A stretch of 64,000 nt of DNA from Fulvimarina uroteuthidis (GCF_034321785.1 NZ_JAXLPB010000007.1:36886-100885), one strand, 5' to 3'. Counted from the stretch's first letter, positions 8,951 through 18,185 are shown. Numbers and translations: made by a program. The notes: generated by a model from the sequence alone, not told the origin.

Positions 8951-11900
8951 ATGAGCCTCACATCCTCTACCGACCTCTTTCAGACACCGTCCCTGTTCGC
9001 CTTCGCAGAGACGTCCACCAAGCTGAACGGAGGAGAAGAGGCGAGGGCGGTCACGCGACCGTCGAAGCATCTGGCGATCGTCGAAGCCGCGCAATCGCTT
9101 CTGGCGTCTCTCGAAGCCGGCGAGACGATCGACGGGCGCGTGCTGAGGGCCGCGATGCAGGCAGCCTTCGGCGGCTCGGACGCGGAAGGGTCCTGGGTCT
9201 GGAAGGACGCCTACGAGGCGGTCGAAACGGCGCAGGTGCTGTTCGTCCTGAAGTATGGTGCCGTCATGCAGCGTCAGGCGCGCTACCGCGCGAAGGACGA
9301 CGCCCAGGAGACCGCCCGCATCTTTCTTCAGATGCTGGAGGCGGTAGCAAACCTCTGCCCGACACAGACCCGGCGCAGCGAGGAAAGCGAGACGTGCCAG
9401 CAGTTCTCGACGCCGCTGCCGTTGGCCTTCGTCGCCGCTCAGGCCGCCGGAATCACGGGCAACGATACCGTTCTCGAACCCTCTGCGGGAACCGGCATGA
9501 TGGCTGTGTTCGCGAGGACCGCCGGTGCGTCGCTCATCCTCAACGAATATTCCGAGCTTCGCGCAAAGCTTTTGAAGGCGACGTTCGGCGTCGATCGGAT
9601 CACGCGGTTCGACGCCGCGGCGATCCACGACCGTCTAAATGATAATCTGACGCCCTCGCTTGTCCTGATGAACCCGCCCTTCTCGTCCGCACCCGGCGTC
9701 GCGAAGCGGATGAAGGGAACGACTGCGCGGCACGTCCGCTCGGCGCTGCAGAGGCTTCAGCCCAACGGTCGGCTCGTCGCGATCACCGGCGAGTGCTTCA
9801 GGCCGGACCATCCGGCCTGGCGCGAGGCGTTCCGCGATCTCCAGTCGATTGGCCGCGTTGTCTTTTCCGCCGGCATCGCGGGAAAAGTGTTCGCACCGCA
9901 CGGGACGACGATCGAGACGCGCCTCACCGTCATCGACAAGCGCCGCGCCGAGGACCCAGCGCAGTTCGACGGCCTACAGCAACAAGCAGATAGCGCGTCT
10001 GACCTTCTGGCGATGGTGCAGGCGTTCTGTCCGCCGCGCCTCCTCGATGTGGGTGGTAGCTGCGCAGCGCGTCCGGCTTCGCCTTCGCCGTCTGCTGACC
10101 AGGGTCGTTTTGAACCAGATGCCTCCGGACAACCCCCGCGTTGGTCGACAACTCATAGTTCAAGCGGCGCGCCGTCTCAGCCTGCGACCGCGCGGAATAA
10201 AGCGACCCGATCGCCGAGCCAGTCCAAAACCGCCATCGCCCTCGACGATCGCGACATCATCGACATCGCCTATCACCGGCGCGACTGGAGCCCGACCGCG
10301 GATCAGCTGACCGCGTCCCTCTACGAGGCCTACGAGGTCCAGTCGATCACGATCGAGAGCGCCAAGCCGCATCCAACGACGCTGGTCCAGTCGGCGGCGA
10401 TGGCCTCCGTCGCGCCGCCCCTGCCGTCCTATCGTCCGAAGCTGCCTGCTCATCTCGTCCGCGACGGGCTTCTGTCCGACGCCCAGATCGAGAGCGTCGT
10501 CTATGCCGGCGAAGCGCATTCGGGCTTTCTCTCCGGCTCCTGGAAGCGCGACGCCGAGACCGGCGAGCTTGTCGCAGCTGGCGAAGGTGAGGGTGCCAAA
10601 ATCCGCCGCGGCTGGTTCCTCGGCGACGGCACGGGCTGCGGCAAGGGCCGACAGGTCGCCGGCATCATCATGGATAATTGGCTCAAAGGCCGTCACAAGG
10701 CGGTCTGGCTCTCGAAGTCCGACAAGCTGATCGAGGATGCGAGACGCGACTGGACGGCTCTCGGCGGATCGGCGTCCGACATCGTCGCGTTGTCGAAGTT
10801 CAAGCAGGGCGCGGAGATCGCCATGACGTCCGGCATCCTGTTCGTGACCTATGCCACCCTGCGGACGGCGGAAAGGACGATTGGCAGCGTAATCAAGAAA
10901 AGCCGGCTCGCTCAGCTGATCGAATGGCTCGGCGAGGACTTCGACGGCGTCATCGCCTTTGACGAGGCGCACGCCATGGCGAATGCTAGCGGCGGCAAGT
11001 CCGAGCGCGGAGACAAAAAGCCTTCGCAACAGGGCAAGGCCGGCCTCGATCTCCAGAACACGGTCCCCGGAGCGCGGGTGGTCTACGTCTCGGCGACAGG
11101 CGCGACTGAGGTCAGCAACCTCGCCTATGCCAGCCGGCTGGGTCTCTGGGGAACCGGAGACTTTCCGTTCGTGACGAGAGCGTCCTTCGTTTCGGCGATG
11201 GAAGCAGGCGGGATCGCCGCCATGGAGGTGATCAGCCGCGATCTCAAAGCGCTCGGCCTCTATATTGCGCGCTCGGTTTCCTACGCCGGCGTCGAATACG
11301 ACATGCTCGTTCACGACCTCTCTCAAAGCCAGATCGCGATCTACGACAGCTATGCAGAAGCTTTCCAGGTCATTCACAACCATCTTGACGCGGCGCTTCT
11401 TGCCTCCGGCGTCACCTCGGACGAGGGAACGCTGAACCCACAGGCGAAGTCGGCGGCGCGGTCCGCTTTTGAATCGAACAAGCAACGCTTCTTCCAGCAT
11501 CTCATCTCAGCCATGAAGTGCCCGTCCCTCATTCCGGCGATCGAAGCGGACCTCGAGGCTGGTCATTCCGCCGTCGTCCAGATCGTTTCGACTTCGGAGG
11601 CGCTGCTCGAACGCCGGCTCGCCGAGATCCCAGCGTCGGAATGGCACGATATCCAGCTCGACGTGACGCCGCGCGAATACGTCCTCGACTATCTCCAGCA
11701 TTCCTTTCCTGTCCAATTGTTCGAGCCGTTCACGGACGAGGACGGCAATCTTCATTCCCGCCCGGCGATGGACGAGGCAGGCAATCCGGTTCTCTGCCGG
11801 GAGGCGGTCGCGCGGCGCGACGCCATGATCGAAAAGCTCGGAAGCCTCGCTCCTGTCCAGGGCGCACTCGATCAGCTGATCTGGCGCTTCGGAACGGATG

Positions 11901-13492
11901 CGGTCGCGGAGGTCACGGGCCGCTCGCGGCGTGTCGTGCGGACGAAGGACGGCAAGCTCAAGGTCGAGAAGCGTCCGGCCTCGTCGAACATTGCTGAAAC
12001 GCAAAGCTTCATGGACGACGACAAGCGCATCCTGATCTTCTCCGATGCCGGCGGGACGGGCCGATCCTACCACGCCGATTGCGGCGCGAAGAACCAGCGG
12101 CTTCGGGTTCACTATCTGCTGGAGCCAGGCTGGCGTGCCGACAATGCGATCCAGGGGCTCGGCCGCACGCATCGGACGAACCAGGCCCAGCCGCCGCTGT
12201 TCCGGCCTGTGGCGACGAACGTGAAGGGCGAGAAGCGCTTCCTGTCGACCATTGCGCGGCGGCTCGACACGCTCGGTGCGATCACAAGAGGCCAGCGCCA
12301 GACCGGCGGGCAGGGGATGTTCAGGGCCGAGGACAATCTCGAGAGCCCCTATGCGCGGGCAGCGCTCCGCCGGTTCTTCGCCGCGATCCATGCCGGACGG
12401 ATCGAGGCGTGCTCGTTGGAGCGTTTCGAGACGATGACGGGTCTGGAACTCACTGGTGAGGACGGCACGCTGCGGGAGGATCTGCCGCCGATCCAGCGTT
12501 TTCTGAACCGGTGTCTTGCTCTTACCATTGAGATGCAGAACGCGGTCTTCGAGGCGTTCACCGGCATTCTGTCCGATATCGTCGAGGCGGCGATCGCTGG
12601 GGGAACCTACGACATCGGCCTTGAAACGCTGAAAGCCGAGCGCTTCACGGTCACGGACCGCCAAGTGATCTACGAGGATGCGTCCGGCGCAATGACGACG
12701 GCGCTGACGATCGAGGCGGTTCACCGCAACACACCGATGCGCGTCGACGAGGCGATGAAGCTGAGCCTAAGCGAGAGCCGTTCTCGATATCTCGTCAACG
12801 AGCAGTCGGGGCGCGCTGCGGTCGAGGTTCCTGCCTCGGCGTTGATGGATGACGATGGCGGGATCGTCAAGCGGGTCCGGCTTGTCAGGCCGATGGGCTC
12901 GGAGTCGATGACCCAGATCGAGATGGAGGCCTCGCACTGGACGCCGGTCGCCCGCGAAGCGTTTCGAGCGGCATGGGAAGCTGAGACCATAGCGATCCCA
13001 GAGTTCTCGACATCGACCCTCACGATCATCTCCGGTCTGCTCCTGCCGATCTGGGACCGGCTACCCGACGAGAATTGTCGGGTCTACCGACTTCAGACCG
13101 ACACCGGCGAGCGCGTTATCGGTCGCATGGTGACCACCGATCAGCTCGGGACCGTGTTCGACAATCTCGGGCTTTCGGACAGCGCCAAGGTCGCACTGAC
13201 GCCGGAGGAGATCGAAAAGGCGGTCATGCAGCGCGGAACGAGCATCCCCTTATTAGGGGAGATGGCGCTTCGCCGGTCGCGGGTGATGAACGTCAACCGC
13301 ATGGAGGTGACGGGCTTCGATCCGGCGCATCTGCCGCTCCTCAAGAGCCTCGGCTGCATGACGGAGATCATCCAATGGAAGACGCGCGTGTTTGTGCCGG
13401 TTGGTGACCGCGCCCCGCTGGAACGTGTGCTGGAGCGGTTTCCGCAGAAAGGCGTGCAGACCTCGTTGGACGGTCTCGCACACGCCGCCTGA
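8951..13492 (+). CDS. N6-methylase / strawberry-notch helicase fusion
   Basis: 1513 aa. Residues about 160-300 form a DNA methyltransferase-like Rossmann domain with VLEPSAGTGMM (SAM-binding motif I) and LVLMNPPFSSA (NPPF near residue 240, typical of N6-adenine enzymes). From about 540 a superfamily-2 helicase follows: GDGTGCGKGRQ (Walker A variant, about 558), FDEAHAM (about 670), VSATGATE, and the strawberry-notch C-terminal block with QGLGRTHRTNQAQPP (about 1070). The family, often called SNO or DUF3686-like, is a fixture of large plasmids and phages; its substrate is unproven. The gene lies between parB and the Toprim primase, transcribed the same way. The start at 8951 has GGAG at the right distance. 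No inactivating change is visible. Confidence 0.85.
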   Translation: MSLTSSTDLFQTPSLFAFAETSTKLNGGEEARAVTRPSKHLAIVEAAQSLLASLEAGETIDGRVLRAAMQAAFGGSDAEGSWVWKDAYEAVETAQVLFVLKYGAVMQRQARYRAKDDAQETARIFLQMLEAVANLCPTQTRRSEESETCQQFSTPLPLAFVAAQAAGITGNDTVLEPSAGTGMMAVFARTAGASLILNEYSELRAKLLKATFGVDRITRFDAAAIHDRLNDNLTPSLVLMNPPFSSAPGVAKRMKGTTARHVRSALQRLQPNGRLVAITGECFRPDHPAWREAFRDLQSIGRVVFSAGIAGKVFAPHGTTIETRLTVIDKRRAEDPAQFDGLQQQADSASDLLAMVQAFCPPRLLDVGGSCAARPASPSPSADQGRFEPDASGQPPRWSTTHSSSGAPSQPATARNKATRSPSQSKTAIALDDRDIIDIAYHRRDWSPTADQLTASLYEAYEVQSITIESAKPHPTTLVQSAAMASVAPPLPSYRPKLPAHLVRDGLLSDAQIESVVYAGEAHSGFLSGSWKRDAETGELVAAGEGEGAKIRRGWFLGDGTGCGKGRQVAGIIMDNWLKGRHKAVWLSKSDKLIEDARRDWTALGGSASDIVALSKFKQGAEIAMTSGILFVTYATLRTAERTIGSVIKKSRLAQLIEWLGEDFDGVIAFDEAHAMANASGGKSERGDKKPSQQGKAGLDLQNTVPGARVVYVSATGATEVSNLAYASRLGLWGTGDFPFVTRASFVSAMEAGGIAAMEVISRDLKALGLYIARSVSYAGVEYDMLVHDLSQSQIAIYDSYAEAFQVIHNHLDAALLASGVTSDEGTLNPQAKSAARSAFESNKQRFFQHLISAMKCPSLIPAIEADLEAGHSAVVQIVSTSEALLERRLAEIPASEWHDIQLDVTPREYVLDYLQHSFPVQLFEPFTDEDGNLHSRPAMDEAGNPVLCREAVARRDAMIEKLGSLAPVQGALDQLIWRFGTDAVAEVTGRSRRVVRTKDGKLKVEKRPASSNIAETQSFMDDDKRILIFSDAGGTGRSYHADCGAKNQRLRVHYLLEPGWRADNAIQGLGRTHRTNQAQPPLFRPVATNVKGEKRFLSTIARRLDTLGAITRGQRQTGGQGMFRAEDNLESPYARAALRRFFAAIHAGRIEACSLERFETMTGLELTGEDGTLREDLPPIQRFLNRCLALTIEMQNAVFEAFTGILSDIVEAAIAGGTYDIGLETLKAERFTVTDRQVIYEDASGAMTTALTIEAVHRNTPMRVDEAMKLSLSESRSRYLVNEQSGRAAVEVPASALMDDDGGIVKRVRLVRPMGSESMTQIEMEASHWTPVAREAFRAAWEAETIAIPEFSTSTLTIISGLLLPIWDRLPDENCRVYRLQTDTGERVIGRMVTTDQLGTVFDNLGLSDSAKVALTPEEIEKAVMQRGTSIPLLGEMALRRSRVMNVNRMEVTGFDPAHLPLLKSLGCMTEIIQWKTRVFVPVGDRAPLERVLERFPQKGVQTSLDGLAHAA

Positions 13493-13495
13493 CGC

Positions 13496-14671
13496 TTGTC
13501 GGCGCTGCTAGATCGATGGGCTCGGCAATCTGTGGGGTCTGGTTTTAGTCAATCGGCAGCGCCGCCGCCGTCTTTCCACTCATCAGACTTCAAGGAGATC
13601 TTCGTCATCGACACGATCGCTGATATTACGGCTGCGCTCGCCGCAAATGCGGACAGCTTCTGCCGGGCCTATCTGCCGAACGGACGGCGTTCGGGCAGCT
13701 ACTGGATGGTGGGCGATGTGACCGGCGAGCCCGGACGCAGCCTTGCGATCCGGCTGACCGGCTCGGTTGATCGACCGCCGGGCAAATGGACCGACTATGC
13801 GACGGCCGAACATGGAGATCTTCTCGATCTCATTCGGCATCTGACCTCGGCAACAACGGTGCCGGAGTTGCTTGATGAAGCGCGGTGCTTCCTGGGTTGG
13901 CCGCGATATGGAAAACCTTCAGCCAGTTCGTCGGCAGCGCGTAAGCGGGCTCGTCCAAAATCGCGAGATCAGGCTTCGGAGGATGCTTGCGGGACCCGAA
14001 CCAGTGCCAGGAAACGCGCCCGAAGGCTCTGGTCGCTGGGACAACCGATCGCGGGCATGCCGGCAGAAGGCTATCTCAGGTCCCGCGGCATTACCCGGTT
14101 TGGACCCGCGCTGCGCTATCATCCCGCCGTTCGCTACCGGGACGCCGGGACCGGAGAATTGGCGGCCGCGCCGGCATTGTTGGCAAAGATCACCGATCAG
14201 TCCGGCGAGATCACCGGCGTGTCGCGGACCTGGCTCGCTCCGGAGCGCAGGACCATCGCGGACATGACTGATCCGAAGCGCGTCATGGGCGAGCTCGTGA
14301 GGTCCGGCGTTCGCTTCAGTGATCCCGCATCGCCCATCCTTGCCGTCGGGGAGGGGGTCGAGACGGTTCTATCGATCGGCTCTGTCCTGCCGAAGCTTGG
14401 CCTCACCGCCTGCCTTTCCGCGACCCATCTCGGCCTGTTCCACGTCCCCAAGGCGGTGCGCGAGCTCTGGATCCTGAAGGACGCCGACGAGGCCGGAGCC
14501 CGTGCGGTTCGAACCCTTCGCGAGCGGCTGGAGGGTCGCGGCATCGTCATCCATGAGGTAGAGCCGGTGCTTGGCGACTTCAACGATGATCTGACGGCCT
14601 GGGGGCCGGACGCGCTTCGCGCGCGCCTGCGTTACGATTTCGGCAATCGGATCGACGAGCTGGCAGGCTGA
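13496..14671 (+). CDS. Toprim-domain DNA primase-like protein
   Basis: Up to 391 aa. The N-terminal part (about 45-120, FCRAYLPNGRRSGSYWMVGD...KWTDYATAEHGDLLDLI) matches the zinc-less primase-associated domain of plasmid Toprim proteins. The Toprim fold follows with AVGEGVET (about 284) and ILKDADEAG (about 330), the glutamate and DxD-type metal ligands. The start is uncertain. A TTG at 13496 is the first in-frame start. The best Shine-Dalgarno (AAGGAG at 13592-13597) instead precedes a codon run ATC-TTC-GTC-ATC-GAC with no ordinary start codon, although conserved sequence (IDTIADITAALA) begins right there. It follows the helicase by 3 bases and probably shares its transcript. Confidence 0.8.
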   Translation: MSALLDRWARQSVGSGFSQSAAPPPSFHSSDFKEIFVIDTIADITAALAANADSFCRAYLPNGRRSGSYWMVGDVTGEPGRSLAIRLTGSVDRPPGKWTDYATAEHGDLLDLIRHLTSATTVPELLDEARCFLGWPRYGKPSASSSAARKRARPKSRDQASEDACGTRTSARKRARRLWSLGQPIAGMPAEGYLRSRGITRFGPALRYHPAVRYRDAGTGELAAAPALLAKITDQSGEITGVSRTWLAPERRTIADMTDPKRVMGELVRSGVRFSDPASPILAVGEGVETVLSIGSVLPKLGLTACLSATHLGLFHVPKAVRELWILKDADEAGARAVRTLRERLEGRGIVIHEVEPVLGDFNDDLTAWGPDALRARLRYDFGNRIDELAG

Positions 14672-14852
14672 GAGAAAGGCTGCGATCGGGGTCGTCCTAG
14701 AAGGCGGCAGCGGTTTGGACCGGGCGATAGAAGCGCTGTTTCTTTTCGGCTCTCGAGATGCGTTGAACGGACCTGGGACGACGGACCGATAGCCTCGGGA
14801 CGGGTCGGGCGGAAAGCCGCCCTCATCGTCGGTCGCAAGGCCGATCCCCAGG

Positions 14853-14891
14853 CCTGTTTTCCCCGCTTCGCTCCTCGCGCCTCAAAACAGG
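14853..14891. repeat. Hairpin CCTGTTTT...AAAACAGG upstream of the DUF2493 gene
   Basis: Perfect 8-bp arms CCTGTTTT (14853-14860) and AAAACAGG (14884-14891) enclose a 23-nt pyrimidine-rich loop. They lie in the 350-bp non-coding stretch 14672-15022, which otherwise shows nothing coding. It could be a terminator for the primase transcript, a leader structure for the DUF2493 mRNA or a single-strand origin. Confidence 0.4.
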
Positions 14892-15022
14892 TGCATCTTC
14901 GATCCTGGGTCCGGCCTCGTCGCATGCTGCTCCGCCCTTCGGGTGCGCCGCGATGCCGCCCGGGCTCCTGGCCGCGGTGTCCCGGCCGATCAAACGGCCT
15001 CACGAGAAAGAGGAACAGCACC

Positions 15023-15958
15023 ATGTCTCATCGCCAAACCCAAGCCGCCGCCTTCGAGGCGAGCTTCATCTCGTCCAGTCCCACCGCCCGGCTTCTCGAC
15101 GACTACGCGCTCTACGGCGTGACGCCAGGCTCGGACGAGCGCGACACCCGCGAACTCCCCGACGCCGATCTGACGGAAGCCAGCATTACCGCCCTCATGG
15201 AGACGATGGCCTCGATCGTGGCCGATACGCGCCTCGAGGACGAGACCGACGAACTTCTCTGGAGTCTCGTCAACACCTTCCACCGCCGGATCGTCCATAT
15301 CGAAAAGCGCCTCGACGACGTCGAACTGAAGCAGCGCCAGTCGCAGCGTGAACAGGACGGTTCGGAAATCCGCAGTGTCGAGCTGGAGCGCCTCGTCGAC
15401 GAGGGCCGTAGCCTCTCCCAGACCCGCGACGCCTTCGAGGCGATGCGCGAGTGGGCCGCCGAAAGCTACCACGTCCAGACCGGCTCGCCCTGGCTGCCGC
15501 GCACGGGGTCGAAGACATCGCACAAGGCAGTGACTGCTGCGGTCATCGACAGCCGGGACTATTTGTCCGCCAAGCGCCGCAAGGAGACCGAGGCCAACTG
15601 TCCGGAAGGCACGAAGATCGCCTTTGCCGGCGGGCACGACGTGACAGAGGTCGGCCCGATCTGGTCGGCTCTCGACAAGGCCCGCGCGAAGTACCCGGAT
15701 ATGGTTCTCGTCCATGGTGGAACCGCCAAGGGCGCCGAGTTGATCGCCGCCAAGTGGGCCGCGACGCGCGGCGTGACAGCCGTCGCCTTCAAGCCGGACT
15801 GGAACCGCCACGGCAAGGCCGCACCGTTCAAGCGCAACGATCAGATGCTCGAAATCATGCCACAGGGCGTCATCGCCGCCCCCGGGAACGGTATTACCGA
15901 GAACCTCGTCGACAAGGCGAAGACGCTCGGCATCGCCGTCATGAGGATCGGCGCCTGA
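15023..15958 (+). CDS. DUF2493 / SLOG-like nucleotide-binding protein
   Basis: 311 aa from the ATG at 15023 (AGAGGAA upstream). Residues about 30-160 are helical and charged. The C-terminal domain (about 195-311) begins KIAFAGGHDVTEVGPIWSAL and contains VLVHGGTAKGAELIAAKWA and FKPDWNRHGKAAPFKRNDQM, the conserved core of DUF2493 (YspA-like) proteins. These belong to the SLOG superfamily of Rossmann-like sensors that bind nucleotide-derived ligands such as ADP-ribose. The gene is a recurrent part of alphaproteobacterial plasmid backbones after the Toprim primase. Its biochemical role is unknown. The GGxxxGAD/E-like ligand loop is intact. Confidence 0.8.
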   Translation: MSHRQTQAAAFEASFISSSPTARLLDDYALYGVTPGSDERDTRELPDADLTEASITALMETMASIVADTRLEDETDELLWSLVNTFHRRIVHIEKRLDDVELKQRQSQREQDGSEIRSVELERLVDEGRSLSQTRDAFEAMREWAAESYHVQTGSPWLPRTGSKTSHKAVTAAVIDSRDYLSAKRRKETEANCPEGTKIAFAGGHDVTEVGPIWSALDKARAKYPDMVLVHGGTAKGAELIAAKWAATRGVTAVAFKPDWNRHGKAAPFKRNDQMLEIMPQGVIAAPGNGITENLVDKAKTLGIAVMRIGA

Positions 15959-16078
15959 GGGCGCCTTTCCTTCGAGGTCGCAAAAGATTGGGAACACGAG
16001 GGCGCAGATAGCGATCGATCGCGCTCCATTTCCCGCTGCTGTTCCGACCTCCTTCTTGCTTAGGCAGACTACATGAAC

Positions 16079-16093
16079 TACCTATTTTAGGTA
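16079..16093. promoter_or_regulatory. Palindrome TACCTA-TTT-TAGGTA, likely antitoxin operator
   Basis: A perfect 6-bp dyad with a 3-nt spacer, 23 bases before the antitoxin ATG at 16116. Phd-type antitoxins repress their own operon by binding such palindromes. The assignment rests on position and symmetry. Confidence 0.5.
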
Positions 16094-16115
16094 TGGGCTA
16101 GTACGGATATGAGCG

Positions 16116-16367
16116 ATGAAGCAGTTCACCTTTTCCGACATGAACCGGGTTTCGGGCGAAATCCTCGAGGCGGCATTGATCGAGCCAGTCTCGCTGACGA
16201 AGCGCGGCAAGGAAAAGCTCGTGATCATGACGGCGGAGAAATACGGCCAACTGATTGGCCAATCGCAGACCACTGCTTACGGCTTGAGCGATGCGCCGCA
16301 ACCTGTCCACGATGAACTGATGGCCGGCCTCGACGAGCTTCTAACCAGGAGATCTGACGATGTTTGA
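16116..16367 (+). CDS. Phd/YefM-type antitoxin
   Basis: 83 aa. MKQFTFSDMNRVSGEILEAA and RGKEKLVIMTAEKYGQLIG follow the Phd/YefM pattern: an N-terminal DNA-binding fold that acts as autorepressor and a disordered C-terminal tail that neutralises the toxin. The 3' end overlaps the toxin gene by 8 bp (16360-16367), the usual antitoxin-first arrangement. A 15-bp palindrome lies just upstream. Confidence 0.8.
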   Translation: MKQFTFSDMNRVSGEILEAALIEPVSLTKRGKEKLVIMTAEKYGQLIGQSQTTAYGLSDAPQPVHDELMAGLDELLTRRSDDV

Positions 16368-16752
16368 GCCGGGCGACGTCGTTCGGTTCAACTACCTCTG
16401 GAAATGGCAGGCGGACAAAGGCGAGGAAAGTGGGCGGAAGTCTCGACCGTCCTGTGTTGTCGTGCGAACGCCGACAAGCCCGTCCGCCTTGTATCTCTTC
16501 GCTATCACGTCTCAGAAGCCCGACGGAAACCGCCTGAGCCTTGCGATCCCTCAGATGGAATGCAGGCGAGCGGCGCTCGCACATCCGTCCTGGATTATCC
16601 TCGATGAATACAACCGGACAGTGGATGACCAGGCCTTCGATTTCGAAAGTCCGCATCCGATCGGTCGTTTCAGCCCGGCGTTTCTCCAGGCGATTGCGCG
16701 GACTGTGAAGGAAGCGGCTGCGGTGCGACGTCTGAGCGCAATCAATCGCTGA
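16360..16752 (+). CDS. PemK/MazF-like toxin
   Basis: 130 aa. It begins MFEPGDVVRFNYLWKWQ, with the Glu-Pro-Gly-Asp-Val start typical of PemK/MazF endoribonucleases. SGRKSRPSCVVVR is the conserved R-PxxV strand, and YLFAITSQKP the T/S motif that follows. Such toxins cut mRNA when the antitoxin is degraded, killing or arresting plasmid-free daughters. The pairing with a Phd antitoxin rather than MazE/PemI is a common hybrid. It appears full length. Confidence 0.75.
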   Translation: MFEPGDVVRFNYLWKWQADKGEESGRKSRPSCVVVRTPTSPSALYLFAITSQKPDGNRLSLAIPQMECRRAALAHPSWIILDEYNRTVDDQAFDFESPHPIGRFSPAFLQAIARTVKEAAAVRRLSAINR

Positions 16753-16871
16753 CGAAACTGACCGGACCCCTTTGGGACGTCGAATCCATAAGCTCGAAAA
16801 TGGGCAACCAAGATCGGCAAATCGTAACGATTCATGCCCGGAATCGCTCTATCTTAAAGGGGCGGACCCAT

Positions 16872-17135
16872 TTATCGAGATCGGCAAAGAACGGCTTCTG
16901 GGGTCCGGTTCATAGGGCGTTCCGCCATGAAGTCGTCCGGAACGCCGATCGTGGCCATCAGTTCGAAGAAGTCGGCCCAGGCTCGCGCACCGGGTTTCGA
17001 GGACAGGACGACATCGCCGGTCGCATCGTCACGTCGAATGAACACCTCGTCTGAATCGAACCGAAACTCCGCAGGCAGCCGAACGGCTTGGCTGGCACCA
17101 TTCTTGAACAGTTTTGCGCGCCGTATCTCGCTCAT
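16872..17135 (-). CDS. VapB-like (SpoVT-AbrB) antitoxin without its toxin
   Basis: 87 aa from the ATG at 17135 (MSEIRRAKLFKNGASQAVRL). The sequence KLFKNGASQAVRLPAEFRF is the swapped-hairpin AbrB signature of VapB antitoxins. In intact loci a PIN-domain vapC overlaps the 3' end. Here the DNA below 16872 encodes no PIN domain, and the protein tail (PEAVLCRSR) departs from the usual ending. I read this as an orphan antitoxin left after toxin loss. It could still buffer related VapC toxins such as the one at 46990. Confidence 0.65.
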   Translation of the reverse strand: MSEIRRAKLFKNGASQAVRLPAEFRFDSDEVFIRRDDATGDVVLSSKPGARAWADFFELMATIGVPDDFMAERPMNRTPEAVLCRSR

Positions 17136-17222
17136 ACTCGCCAACCGTCCTGATCCGGGTCTTTCCACGGATATATACGCTTCGCCTGCCTCGCAAGCGC
17201 TTCTCATTGCCGTCACGCCCAT

Positions 17223-17587
17223 TTTGCGACAGTGTCGTCCCTACCCGTTCGAGGTCTCGACGGTGTCTGCACTCGGTCGCAGGTCGCAACACCTTTCACC
17301 CCAATCGGTCGCGGTATTCGACTGATCGACCCTGTCTCGAACACCAGCCAGTCGGGTTAAAAGAGCCTTTTCTTCGTCGAGCGCGGGTTCGCCTTCCAAT
17401 GCGAAATCAGGCCTCTCCTGTCGTTTCCCGTTTCTTGACGATGCCTGTCCCTGGCCGCTCGGGACGCTTTGCGGTCAACCACGATGACGGTTTCCGGCTG
17501 CGCCGGACCCTCCGCAATCGAGGTGTGACCGCGCGCCCATTCGCAGCTCTGTCGGGGGCATCGAAACGCGAACGACAGGAGATCCTC
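17223..17587. other. Non-coding stretch before ssb
   Basis: 365 bases with no convincing gene on either strand. The last bases supply AGGAGAT as ribosome binding site for ssb. I see no strong repeat or terminator. Confidence 0.35.
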
Positions 17588-17911
17588 ATGCGCTCGATCA
17601 ACCGCCTCACCATCCTCGGCCACGTCGGCAACGTCAAAACCTTCGGTAAGGTCACCAAGGTCTCGGTCGCCACCAACCGCAGCTGGACCGACGCGAAGGG
17701 TAGGAAGCAGGAACGCTGCGACTGGGTGCCGGTCACCATTCTCGACGAAGCGCAGGCCAGATGGGTCGCCGAGAACGCATCGAAGGGCGACCGCGTCTAC
17801 GCCGAAGCGAGGGTTGGAGAAACATCCTACGGCGAAGGCGAAACCCGCAAGTTCACCATCGACATCATCGCCACGACCTTCAACGTCATGGCCGGGCGGG
17901 AAGCCGCCTGA
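17588..17911 (+). CDS. ssb: Short single-stranded-DNA-binding protein
   Basis: 107 aa from the ATG at 17588, preceded by AGGAGAT. It is an OB fold: MRSINRLTILGHVGNVKTFG, then KVSVATNRSWTDAKGRKQER, and DWVPVTILDEAQARW ending in FTIDIIATTFNVM. It lacks the long acidic C-terminal tail (DDDIPF) through which chromosomal SSB recruits partners, as is common for plasmid and phage SSBs. It probably coats the transferred strand or lagging strand during plasmid replication and conjugation. It stands alone, upstream of the divergent genes at 18-19.7 kb. Confidence 0.85.
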   Translation: MRSINRLTILGHVGNVKTFGKVTKVSVATNRSWTDAKGRKQERCDWVPVTILDEAQARWVAENASKGDRVYAEARVGETSYGEGETRKFTIDIIATTFNVMAGREAA

Positions 17912-17981
17912 GCCAGCGACCAATCAGCCGGGCGGCCACCTTCGGATCGCCGTCCGGCTCTCGTCGGCGCGGGACCAGTGG

Positions 17982-18185
17982 TCAGGCGGCGTTCTGATCG
18001 TCCGCGAAGATCTCGTAGGCGACATCGTCCTCCGTTTCGTCGAACCAGGCGTTCTCGATCTCGCCAGTGTTCCACTCGTAGACGAAGCCGACATGGCGGC
18101 CGCTATCATTGGAGACGATCCGCCCGACGGCGGTTCCGATCATCTTCTTGCTGCTGTTCAGCAAATCTCCCAGGTCGTCAGCCAT
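17982..18185 (-). CDS. Small acidic hypothetical protein (67 aa)
   Basis: 67 aa, MADDLGDLLNSSKKMIGTAV followed by GRIVSNDSGRHVGFVYEWNTGEIENAWF. The start is supported by GAGGA six bases upstream. It is very acidic at the C-terminus. It is downstream of, and in the same orientation as, the ParA/partner pair at 18246-19696, with a 60-base gap. I recognise no family. Codon usage and a good ribosome binding site favour a real gene. Confidence 0.5.
   Translation of the reverse strand: MADDLGDLLNSSKKMIGTAVGRIVSNDSGRHVGFVYEWNTGEIENAWFDETEDDVAYEIFADDQNAA

Noticed and set aside
8759..9628. 289-aa minus-strand frame and a similar plus-strand frame over the helicase start
   Set aside because: Both cross the certain start of the helicase; no conserved motif in either.
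10160..12724. Two long minus-strand frames (446 and 405 aa) opposite the helicase
   Set aside because: They lie wholly inside the methylase-helicase gene and show no recognisable domain or ribosome binding site.
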